This document shows, one piece after another, positions 6,665-11,434 of a DNA stretch of 11,434 nucleotides. The notes below the pieces were generated by a model. It was not told the DNA's origin. It saw only the letters and a program-made list of their open reading frames with translations, and made no database searches. Position 1 is the first letter of the stretch. Every line of letters starts with the position of its first letter. The stretch spans positions 1 through 11,434 of the forward strand of contig JAFDYM010000379.1 of NCBI GenBank assembly GCA_018267435.1. The letters are read 5' to 3'. This DNA is from Bacteroidota bacterium. GTDB taxonomy: Bacteria > Bacteroidota > Bacteroidia > Chitinophagales > LD1. Both the position numbers and the translations under genes were made by a program.

Positions 6665-8659
6665 ATGAAGAAGAAAAAACCCGCACAAACCGCTGTAGCA
6701 GAAACCATAAAGCCGAGCACCGAGCAAGGCTTCAACCTACCTGTAGAAACTACCTGGAGCCTTCTGTTATTTATATTCAGCACCTTGCTATATGCCAATA
6801 CTATTGGCCACGGCTATGCGCTAGATGATGTGGCTGTAATACAGCAAAACAAGTTTGTACAGCAGGGCTTGGCAGGCATACCGCAAATACTTACCACTTT
6901 TTACTGGCAGGGCTTTTGGGATTTGAATGCCGGTTTATATCGTCCGCTATCATTAGTAATGTTTGCCTTGGAACAAACGCTTTTCCCCAACAGCCCATTC
7001 ATTAACCACTTTGTAAACGTATTACTGTTTGCCTGTAGCACAGTATTGCTTTTCAAAACTATACTTAAGCTGTTTGGCAAAAACTACGGCACTATGGCGG
7101 CAGTGGCAAGTTTGCTATTTGCAGCGCACCCTATACATACCGAAGTGGTAGCTAACATAAAAAGCCGCGACGAACTGCTAGCCCTGTTTACATTACTTGC
7201 TACGTGCATATACCTTTTAAAGTACCTAGAGCATAACAATAAGCTGCATTTGGCATTTGCTGTTTTAGCTTATGCACTTGCCTTATTTTCTAAAGAATCT
7301 TCTGTAGCTTTCTTGGGTGTATTCGCACTTATCTTCTTTTACAAAAAGATAGATGTAAAGCAATCCTTGGTTACCCTTGCGCCATTTGTAGTTGTTGCAG
7401 GTTTGTTCTTTGCCATACACCAATTTGTAATAGCCAGCGGTCCTGCGCGCGTGGGCTACACCTACCGCGATAACAGCATACTAGCATCTGTTAGCTTTGC
7501 CGAGCGCTTTGCTACCGCACTGTATATGCAGGGTAAGTATTTACTACTACTATTGTTTCCTCATCCACTTAGCTATGATTATTCCTTCCAACAAATACCG
7601 TTGTTCAATCTTACAAGCTGGCAAGTACTATTAACTGCTGTTGTAGTTATAGGGCTAATGGCTGCGGCTGTAAAAGGTTTACTAAGCAGAACAGCCATCG
7701 GCTTTGGTATAGCCTGGTATGCGCTTACTATGTTCATTACATCTAACCTTATCATACCTATAGGTGCTACCATGGCCGAGCGCTTTGTGTTTATACCATC
7801 GTTAGGCTTGTGTTTGGTAGCAGCGTATTTGCTAGTGAAGTACTTAGCGAAGGCTTCAGAAAAATTAAGCGCGCCAACAGCAATGCTAAAGCAAGCTGCT
7901 TTATTAAGCGGAGTGCTGATTGCAGTAGTGGCGCTATACAGTTTTAAAACCATTAGCCGCAACGCAGACTGGAAGGATAGCCAAACTTTGTTTGTGGCCG
8001 ACATAAACAATGCACCCAATAGCTACAATGTACAATACAATTACGGCACTGTATATATAGAGGCTGCAAAGCAAGAGCAAGATACAAAGCGCAAACAGGA
8101 ACTACTTACTACCGCTACCTCTGCATTTGAACGCGCTATAAAAATTGATAGTGGCGTAGCTGCTGCGCATATCAACCTTGCATCGGCATATTACCAATTG
8201 GGCAACTATACACAAGCTTATAAAGCTGAAACCAAGGCATTAACTATCGATACGCTATCGGTTGACCTATATAATAATGCCGGCAACTATGCTTATAGGT
8301 TGAAGTTATACAACGAAGGACTGGCTTATTTGCAACAAGCGGTATCTAGGGGCTTGGCCAACGAAGAAACTTACAAGTTTATAGGCGGTACTTACTTTGC
8401 CCAGCAAAACATACCTGCCGCACTTGAAGCATACGATAAAGCAATTGCCATAAACCCAAGGCACATAGAGAACCTAACCAATGCTGCCAATATATACGCC
8501 ATAGCGGGCAACTATGCTAAAGCTGCTACACTTACCAAACAGGCATTGGCTATTGAGCCGCAAAACAAAAACCTACAAACTACTTTGCTACGCATATTTA
8601 ATGATACCAAGCAGCAAGATAGCTTACAATATTATAGCCAAATGTTTGGTGTAAGATAA
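6665..8659 (+). CDS. TMTC-like membrane glycosyltransferase (GT-C fold) with C-terminal TPRs
   Basis: This 664-aa inner-membrane protein begins with a basic, soluble N-tail (MKKKKPAQ), then a hydrophobic segment at about 31-48 and an acidic pair D54-D55 in the first loop, as in GT-C transferases that use lipid-linked sugars. Family motifs follow: LYRPLSLV (91-98), AAHPIHTEVVANIKSRDELLA (154-173), LLLLFPHPLSYDYSF (294-308, a DUF1736-like segment seen in eukaryotic TMTC proteins), AERFVFIPSLG (371-381) and SRNADWKDS (431-439). About ten membrane spans fill residues 31-430. TPR repeats fill about 484-635 (AFERAIKIDSGVAAAHINLA, then ALEAYDKAIAINPRH). By analogy it may glycosylate proteins bound by the TPRs in the periplasm; donor and target are unknown. 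An upstream TTG start at 6638 would overlap the -7 box, so the ATG is preferred. Confidence 0.88.
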   Translation: MKKKKPAQTAVAETIKPSTEQGFNLPVETTWSLLLFIFSTLLYANTIGHGYALDDVAVIQQNKFVQQGLAGIPQILTTFYWQGFWDLNAGLYRPLSLVMFALEQTLFPNSPFINHFVNVLLFACSTVLLFKTILKLFGKNYGTMAAVASLLFAAHPIHTEVVANIKSRDELLALFTLLATCIYLLKYLEHNNKLHLAFAVLAYALALFSKESSVAFLGVFALIFFYKKIDVKQSLVTLAPFVVVAGLFFAIHQFVIASGPARVGYTYRDNSILASVSFAERFATALYMQGKYLLLLLFPHPLSYDYSFQQIPLFNLTSWQVLLTAVVVIGLMAAAVKGLLSRTAIGFGIAWYALTMFITSNLIIPIGATMAERFVFIPSLGLCLVAAYLLVKYLAKASEKLSAPTAMLKQAALLSGVLIAVVALYSFKTISRNADWKDSQTLFVADINNAPNSYNVQYNYGTVYIEAAKQEQDTKRKQELLTTATSAFERAIKIDSGVAAAHINLASAYYQLGNYTQAYKAETKALTIDTLSVDLYNNAGNYAYRLKLYNEGLAYLQQAVSRGLANEETYKFIGGTYFAQQNIPAALEAYDKAIAINPRHIENLTNAANIYAIAGNYAKAATLTKQALAIEPQNKNLQTTLLRIFNDTKQQDSLQYYSQMFGVR

Positions 8660-8672
8660 TAACACAATGTAC

Positions 8673-8705
8673 ATATAGGCCTATATAGGGTTGTGCTGCG
8701 GCACA
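8673..8705. other. Small palindromes after the glycosyltransferase gene
   Basis: A 14-bp perfect palindrome (ATATAGG followed by CCTATAT, 8673-8686) and a 5-bp-stem hairpin (TGTGC, TGCG loop, GCACA, 8692-8705) follow the stop codon. Neither is followed by a T-run, so I do not call a terminator. Transcription may continue into the lipoprotein gene. Confidence 0.3.
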
Positions 8706-8715
8706 CTTTCCCCAA

Positions 8716-8746
8716 TTTGCATCAACATAACGTAGTTATAGTGTTG
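8716..8746 (+). promoter_or_regulatory. Promoter candidate of the small lipoprotein gene
   Basis: TTTG (8716-8719), exactly 19 bases, then TAGTGTTG (8739-8746) follows the Bacteroidota layout TTTG-N19-TAnnTTTG with one mismatch in the -7 box. It lies 52 bases before the ATG, so the leader would be about 45 nt. Confidence 0.5.
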
Positions 8747-8786
8747 GCACATTGCTTTCATGTAGTTAGCATTAACAACACTATAA
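8736..8786 (+). promoter_or_regulatory. 11-bp inverted repeat over the -7 box and leader
   Basis: TTATAGTGTTG (8736-8746) is the exact reverse complement of CAACACTATAA (8776-8786), 29 bases apart. The left arm coincides with the candidate -7 box, and the right arm ends 12 bases before the start codon. GTAGTTA also occurs twice as a direct repeat (8732-8738 and 8762-8768). The arrangement suggests a paired operator, or an RNA stem if transcription starts further upstream. Confidence 0.45.
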
Positions 8787-8798
8787 AAACGAAAGATT

Positions 8799-8993
8799 AT
8801 GAAAAGCTTATTGATAGCAGCAGTTGCAATAGCAGGCCTAGGTATGGCTTCTTGCGGTAAATGTACAGTATGTACTAAGTCGAACGAAACAGATGTAAGG
8901 ATTTGCGAGAAAGATTACGGTAGCAAAACAGAATACGGCTTTGCTATAGATGTGTACGAAGCGCAAGATTACGATTGCGGTAAATCGATATAA
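8799..8993 (+). CDS. Small cysteine-rich lipoprotein of unknown function
   Basis: This 64-aa protein has a lipoprotein signal: MK, hydrophobic SLLIAAVAIAGLG, then lipobox MASC with Cys19 as the acylation site. The mature part is only 46 residues, with four further cysteines (C22, C25, C36, C60) beginning CGKCTVCTK. Two disulfides, or a metal site using the CxxC pair, are possible. The mature chain has several acidic residues (for example EKDYGSKTEYGFAIDVYEAQDYD). I do not recognise a named family, though small lipoproteins of this style are common in Bacteroidota. A hydrophobic leader, a promoter candidate upstream and a strong terminator 23 bases downstream support it as a real, separately regulated gene. 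Confidence 0.8.
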   Translation: MKSLLIAAVAIAGLGMASCGKCTVCTKSNETDVRICEKDYGSKTEYGFAIDVYEAQDYDCGKSI

Positions 8994-9010
8994 CTAAAAA
9001 TGCTTTTTAG
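8994..9010 (+). terminator. Short A/T hairpin with T-run, possible pre-terminator
   Basis: CTAAAAA (8994-9000) pairs with TTTTTAG (9004-9010), followed by six T at 9011-9016. It starts immediately after the stop codon of the lipoprotein gene. The stem is weak by itself and probably assists the stronger hairpin just downstream. Confidence 0.4.
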
Positions 9011-9016
9011 TTTTTT

Positions 9017-9049
9017 AAAAAAGGAGATGCTGTTAGCATCTCCTTTTTT
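9017..9049. terminator. Bidirectional rho-independent terminator
   Basis: A perfect 15-bp stem (9017-9031 with 9035-9049) and 3-nt loop has A6 on one side and T6 on the other, so it has a U-tract in both directions. It serves the lipoprotein gene on the plus strand and the HPP-family gene on the minus strand, whose stop is 3 bases away. Confidence 0.92.
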
Positions 9050-9052
9050 GCG

Positions 9053-9613
9053 CTAAAACCATTTGCCATGGGCAGGATACTTGCGATGCTTTGTAATGTT
9101 GTTGTAAAACAATGCTACCGCCAGCAATATCAGCACACCTGTTAGTACTGGGCTAAGCACATATAAGTAGCCAAGTGCTTTTATTTTTTCGCTACCTATG
9201 TTGGCTATTAAGGCTGTTGCCCCCCCAGGCGGGTGCAAGGTCTTTGTTACCTGCATCAGCACTATGCTTATAGATACGGCCAAGGCCGCTGCAAGCCAAG
9301 TTTCGTTAGGTATTAAATTATGTATGGTTACACCCACTATAGCCGATAACAAATGGCCCCCAATCAAATTACGCGGCTGCGCCAAGGGGCTATTTATTAC
9401 ACCATATATCAATACCGCCGATGCGCCAAACGAACCAATTAGAAAAAGGTTATCGCTAAGCACTAAGTACTTGCTATTAATAAAACCTAGTATGGCTATA
9501 CCTGTAAACGAACCTAAAAATGTAAGTACATGTTCCTTTGTGTCAATTAATGTTTCGCGGTAAAACACATAGCGCGCCTTGCGGTATGTGCGCTTTATTC
9601 GTTTAATAGGCAT
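9053..9613 (-). CDS. HPP family integral membrane protein
   Basis: This 186-aa inner-membrane protein has a basic N-tail (MPIKRIKRTYRKAR) and about five hydrophobic segments: about 29-47, 55-73, 83-101, 104-121 and 147-170. The family signature TLHPPGGATAL lies at about 125-135, with GSFGASAVLIY (60-70) and SPLAQPRNLIGGHLLSA (75-91) also typical. Some HPP proteins of cyanobacteria and plastids have been linked to nitrite transport; the substrate here is unknown. A near-consensus -7 box (TTAATTTG, 9626-9619) ends 5 bases before the ATG. Its neighbours do not suggest a pathway: a phage-like gene group lies upstream and the shared terminator downstream. Confidence 0.92.
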   Translation of the reverse strand: MPIKRIKRTYRKARYVFYRETLIDTKEHVLTFLGSFTGIAILGFINSKYLVLSDNLFLIGSFGASAVLIYGVINSPLAQPRNLIGGHLLSAIVGVTIHNLIPNETWLAAALAVSISIVLMQVTKTLHPPGGATALIANIGSEKIKALGYLYVLSPVLTGVLILLAVALFYNNITKHRKYPAHGKWF

Positions 9614-9638
9614 GCCGCCAAATTAATAAAGCATCCTA

Positions 9639-9836
9639 CTATTTCTTACCCACTTTACCTGTACAGATGTTTTCAATGGTTTTAGGCGTATAGCAATGGT
9701 CGTTAGCTAGTTTGTTCAGTACTTCCTCGTAGGTATACTTGCGTACTTGTTTTGCCTGTGTCTCCTCTCGCAGTTGTTCAAACTCCTTCCTTATTTGCGC
9801 ATAGCGTTTTTGTAGCAATTCACTTTTAGGGGGCAT
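9639..9836 (-). CDS. Small basic helix-turn-helix-like protein, probably phage-derived
   Basis: This 65-aa protein has a charged helical N-terminal half (SELLQKRYAQIRKEFEQLRE, about 5-24) and a C-terminal part YTYEEVLNKLANDHCYTPKTIENIC (about 34-58) that reads like a helix-turn-helix: the first helix EEVLNKLAND, the turn HCYT, and the recognition-like helix PKTIENICTG. It ends in basic GKVGKK. Small proteins of this layout are frequent in Bacteroidota phages and mobile elements, but I cannot name the family. It is the last gene of the minus-strand group before the HPP gene, 39 bases after the 108-aa gene. A DNA-binding role is inference. Confidence 0.7.
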   Translation of the reverse strand: MPPKSELLQKRYAQIRKEFEQLREETQAKQVRKYTYEEVLNKLANDHCYTPKTIENICTGKVGKK

Positions 9837-9875
9837 ATATTGTTTTAGTATTTTTTAATAAAGGGGTTATTGAAT

Positions 9876-10202
9876 TTAGGCCGGTACTACCTCCAACTTG
9901 TCCGTTATAAGGTTATAGGTCCTATCTAGCAACTTTACCGTCCAACTATTCAGGCTTGTTATTTCGCCGGTATCGTATGCTACATGAAAGGCCAAGGCCT
10001 CATCGGCACTAAAACTGTAGCGGAATTTATCTTTATCGCGCAGCATGCGTGCAGTAATACGCATAGCAGTGCGTGCCAACAAAAAGCCTTTCAGTTTTAT
10101 ATCCGAATTATCTGAAAGTATCATACGGTCGGCCGCGGCAGATATTGCCAAGCCCAAGGTTTTCAGCTCATCGTAGGTATAGCGAATGGTTATCTTCTTC
10201 AT
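9876..10202 (-). CDS. Hypothetical 108-aa protein in the phage-like operon
   Basis: I do not recognise this protein. It begins MKKITIRYTYDELKTL and appears mixed alpha/beta: an N-terminal strand, a helix over about 10-26, and a long basic helix over about 36-57 (KLKGFLLARTAMRITARMLRDK). Short strands follow (KFRYSFSADEALAFHVAYDTG), then a helical C-terminus. There is no signal peptide or membrane segment. The frame stays open upstream to 10394, but that extension overlaps the DUF3164 coding region in another frame and gives an unlikely sequence, so the ATG at 10202 is chosen. It follows the DUF3164 gene by 49 bases and precedes the helix-turn-helix-like gene, consistent with one operon. Confidence 0.72.
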   Translation of the reverse strand: MKKITIRYTYDELKTLGLAISAAADRMILSDNSDIKLKGFLLARTAMRITARMLRDKDKFRYSFSADEALAFHVAYDTGEITSLNSWTVKLLDRTYNLITDKLEVVPA

Positions 10203-10228
10203 GGTGTTCTTGTTTTTGCAGGGTAAGC

Positions 10229-10239
10229 CCCCTAAGGGG
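10229..10239. repeat. Small CCCC-TAA-GGGG hairpin motif
   Basis: CCCC (10229-10232), TAA, GGGG (10236-10239) lies in the gap between the DUF3164 and 108-aa genes. I recall similar CCCCCTAAGGGG-type motifs from intergenic regions of Bacteroidota, but one copy here proves nothing. Confidence 0.3.
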
Positions 10240-10251
10240 AAAAGATTGCTT

Positions 10252-10932
10252 TTACAGGCTAGAAAAATTAAGGTTGATGTGCTGCCAGCTATTGTCTTCA
10301 GCTTTTTGAAAAAAGCGCACATAGTAGGCCGTGCCTTCGGGGTTGTAGCTTTCTTTAAATAGTCGGATTGCCTCGCGCCAATCTTCGTTATCAAAGCGGT
10401 CTTCCAACTTATATAAGCGCTGTATGTTGCTTATATCCAAGTCGCCGCTTTTAGGGTTGCGTTCTAGCAAACTCAACACAAGGTCATGCAAATCTTTATC
10501 GCGCTTTTTTACAAAGCTGCCCAGGAAACTTTTAAGTTTCTCCTCCGCCAGTTCGCTGCGCTCATCAAAGCATTTTTTCACTTGGCTACTAAAGGTTATT
10601 TTATAGTTATCGTTCTTTATTTCAAAATTGCCTTTGTTGGCTTCGCCTTTACGCAGTTGGCCATACTCAAGCAGTTTGCTACGAAAGCCGCGCACTTGGC
10701 CCATGGCATCTTCTTTAAAGGTTTTAAGTATATCGGCGGCTTTTGCAGCTGTGCCGCCTAGCGCCGATATCAAGGCGTCTTTTTCATTTTCGTATTGTAG
10801 GCGAAGGGCATCGCGTTCGGCGTTCTCTTGTGCCTTGCGGGCGGCAAGTGCCTTTTCAAGGTCGCGGGTGCTTAGGGCGTTTAGGTTGGCTGCAGCCTGT
10901 GCTGCTGTGTTCATGGCTTTGGTTTCTATCAT
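10252..10932 (-). CDS. DUF3164 family protein of a Mu-like phage
   Basis: This 226-aa cytoplasmic protein has a charged N-terminal coiled coil (about 20-57, LSTRDLEKALAARKAQENAE and onward) followed by the conserved DUF3164 body. Recognisable parts are GQLRKGEANKGNFEIKNDNYKITF (about 91-114), a KCFDERSELAEEKLKSFL segment (120-137), KKRDKDLHDLVLSLLERNPKSGDLDISNIQRL (about 142-173), DEDWREAI-like NEDWREAI (182-189) and the terminal YYVRFF...INLNFSSL. DUF3164 proteins lie in the early region of Mu-like transposable phages, downstream of the transposition genes; their function is unknown. Met7 at 10914 is an alternative start. The gene is second in a four-gene minus-strand group, 123 bases after the 69-aa gene with a strong hairpin between. 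Confidence 0.87.
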   Translation of the reverse strand: MIETKAMNTAAQAAANLNALSTRDLEKALAARKAQENAERDALRLQYENEKDALISALGGTAAKAADILKTFKEDAMGQVRGFRSKLLEYGQLRKGEANKGNFEIKNDNYKITFSSQVKKCFDERSELAEEKLKSFLGSFVKKRDKDLHDLVLSLLERNPKSGDLDISNIQRLYKLEDRFDNEDWREAIRLFKESYNPEGTAYYVRFFQKAEDNSWQHINLNFSSL

Positions 10933-10979
10933 GCATTATTTGTTTACTTAACAATGGGGTTTGGGATTCTGTTGTTATC

Positions 10980-11014
10980 TAGAAGTACCACATTCTATAA
11001 ATGTGGCACTTCTA
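10980..11014 (-). other. Long imperfect hairpin inside the phage-like operon
   Basis: Bases 10980-10994 pair with 11000-11014 around a 5-nt loop, giving 14 of 15 pairs with one A-C mismatch at 10987/11007. No T-run follows on either strand, so it is not a classical terminator. It lies in the 123-base gap between the 69-aa and DUF3164 genes and could be a processing site, attenuator or protein-binding site. Confidence 0.5.
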
Positions 11015-11041
11015 TCAAGCGAATCTTTAAGCAGAGTTTAC

Positions 11042-11061
11042 GCCTAGCATCTCATCTAGGC
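11042..11061 (-). other. 6-bp hairpin containing the stop codon of the 69-aa gene
   Basis: GCCTAG (11042-11047) and CTAGGC (11056-11061) are exact reverse complements with an 8-base loop. The stop codon TAG at 11058-11056 lies in one arm. No U-tract follows. It may be chance. Confidence 0.3.
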
Positions 11062-11265
11062 ACTTGCTTCTATCAGCAGTTCTTCCATCTCTTGTATCTG
11101 CTTATTGATGTGGCTTAGATACACGTGCTTTTCGGCCAGCAGGCGGTTTTCGTGGCTGTTTATCATGCGCATAAACATGCGCTGCAGTATTTCGTTCAGG
11201 CTTGCTATTTCTGCGTTCAGTTCCTGGCGCTCTATTAGCAGCTCATTTAGTTTTCTGGTATTCAT
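11056..11265 (-). CDS. Small coiled-coil protein of unknown function
   Basis: This 69-aa protein is almost wholly helical and highly charged, with heptad-like spacing of Leu, Ile and Met (KLNELLIERQELNAEIASL at about 5-23, INKQIQEMEELL at about 53-64), so a coiled coil or helical hairpin is likely. There is no signal peptide, Cys or known motif. It is the first gene of the minus-strand phage-like group and begins next to the presumed control region at the right edge. It could be a small phage early protein; I do not recognise a family. Its reality is supported by position, compactness and the lack of a better overlapping frame. Confidence 0.65.
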   Translation of the reverse strand: MNTRKLNELLIERQELNAEIASLNEILQRMFMRMINSHENRLLAEKHVYLSHINKQIQEMEELLIEASA

Positions 11266-11287
11266 AGCGTTAGTGTGTTTTAGCGTG

Positions 11288-11386
11288 TTGTCAATTTTTT
11301 TGTCAAAAAGCCGGAGAAGCTACTTTTGCAAAAATTATTGGTGGCATGACTGAAAAGTTGTAGAATGTTTCTACTTTTGTTGTCAA
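11288..11386. repeat. TTGTCAA motif cluster
   Basis: TTGTCAA occurs at 11288-11294, 11300-11306 and 11380-11386, and a looser AAGTCAA at 11418-11424. The first two copies are 12 bases apart. CTACTTTTG is also directly repeated (11320-11328 and 11371-11379). The density in about 100 bases suggests binding sites. Confidence 0.45.
11299..11328 (+). promoter_or_regulatory. Plus-strand promoter candidate reading out of the window
   Basis: TTTG (11299-11302), 18 bases, then TACTTTTG (11321-11328) is close to the Bacteroidota TTTG-N19-TAnnTTTG layout, with an exact -7 box. It points away from the minus-strand operon toward a gene beyond the right edge. Confidence 0.5.
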
Positions 11387-11434
11387 ATGCAATGCAAAAA
11401 TGCCAATTAATTTGGCAAAGTCAAACTAAATGGC
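11360..11434 (+). promoter_or_regulatory. Second -7 box with overlapping palindrome; possible start codon at the edge
   Basis: TACTTTTG (11372-11379) is another exact -7 match. The perfect inverted repeat GTAGAA-TGT-TTCTAC (11360-11374) covers its first three bases, and TGCCAA-TTAAT-TTGGCA (11401-11417) lies downstream. An ATG at 11430-11432 could begin a plus-strand gene that leaves the window. The layout resembles a repressor-controlled promoter, but no protein is visible to confirm it. Confidence 0.4.

Noticed and set aside
7579..8019. 146-aa minus-strand open frame inside the glycosyltransferase gene
   Set aside because: It is antisense to conserved membrane segments, with no supporting start signal or domain.
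10203..10394. N-terminal extension of the 108-aa gene up to 10394
   Set aside because: It overlaps the well-supported DUF3164 coding region in another frame; MKKITIRY at 10202 is a natural start.
11365..11434. Open frame beginning MFLLLLSNAMQ at the right edge
   Set aside because: It runs through the second -7 box and the TTGTCAA motifs, and the frame is too short to judge; more likely control DNA.
1..11434. CRISPR arrays, tRNA or rRNA genes, complete insertion sequences
   Set aside because: No regularly spaced repeats, no tRNA-like cloverleaf or rRNA sequence noticed, and no transposase frame found.

Overview
The window looks like a chromosomal segment from a Bacteroidota bacterium, probably near Chitinophagaceae/Sphingobacteriia. 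This rests on several signs: -7 boxes of the TAnnTTTG type, few Shine-Dalgarno sequences, a secreted collagen-like protein with the N-terminal pattern common in that phylum, a GxxExxY protein, a TMTC-like glycosyltransferase with TPRs, and a Bacteroidota-type DUF3164 protein. This is family recognition by eye; no search was run.

Left part (1-3440). The window opens with the last 42 codons of a plus-strand gene that may end in a membrane beta-strand. A strong terminator follows, then two related 22-bp perfect palindromes that resemble REP elements, then a terminator facing the other way. Next come three minus-strand genes transcribed leftward: cysS (cysteinyl-tRNA synthetase), a GxxExxY protein, and an M28-family lipoprotein (peptidase or glutaminyl cyclase). 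The GxxExxY gene is framed by a perfect 21-bp inverted repeat. One arm of that repeat lies inside the M28 reading frame and encodes most of its predicted lipoprotein signal peptide, so an inserted cassette seems to have rebuilt the export signal of its neighbour.

Middle (3441-9050). A plus-strand gene for a secreted collagen-like protein converges on a minus-strand uup-type ABC-F ATPase gene, with a 19-bp-stem terminator between them. Divergent from uup is a large membrane glycosyltransferase with C-terminal TPRs. A small cysteine-rich lipoprotein gene follows, with its own promoter candidate and an inverted repeat that covers the -7 box. A bidirectional terminator then separates it from an HPP-family membrane protein gene on the minus strand.

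Right part (9639-11434). Four small minus-strand genes follow: a coiled-coil protein, a DUF3164 protein, an unknown 108-aa protein and a small helix-turn-helix-like protein. DUF3164 is a marker of the early region of Mu-like transposable phages, so this is probably a fragment of such a phage or a domesticated remnant. No transposase, GemA, Mor or structural gene is in the window. The last 169 bases hold no firm gene. They carry repeated TTGTCAA motifs, two plus-strand -7 boxes and short palindromes, which suggests a divergent control region for the phage-like operon and an unseen gene to the right.

Plus-strand and minus-strand units are mostly insulated by hairpin terminators. I see no rRNA, tRNA, CRISPR array or complete insertion sequence.
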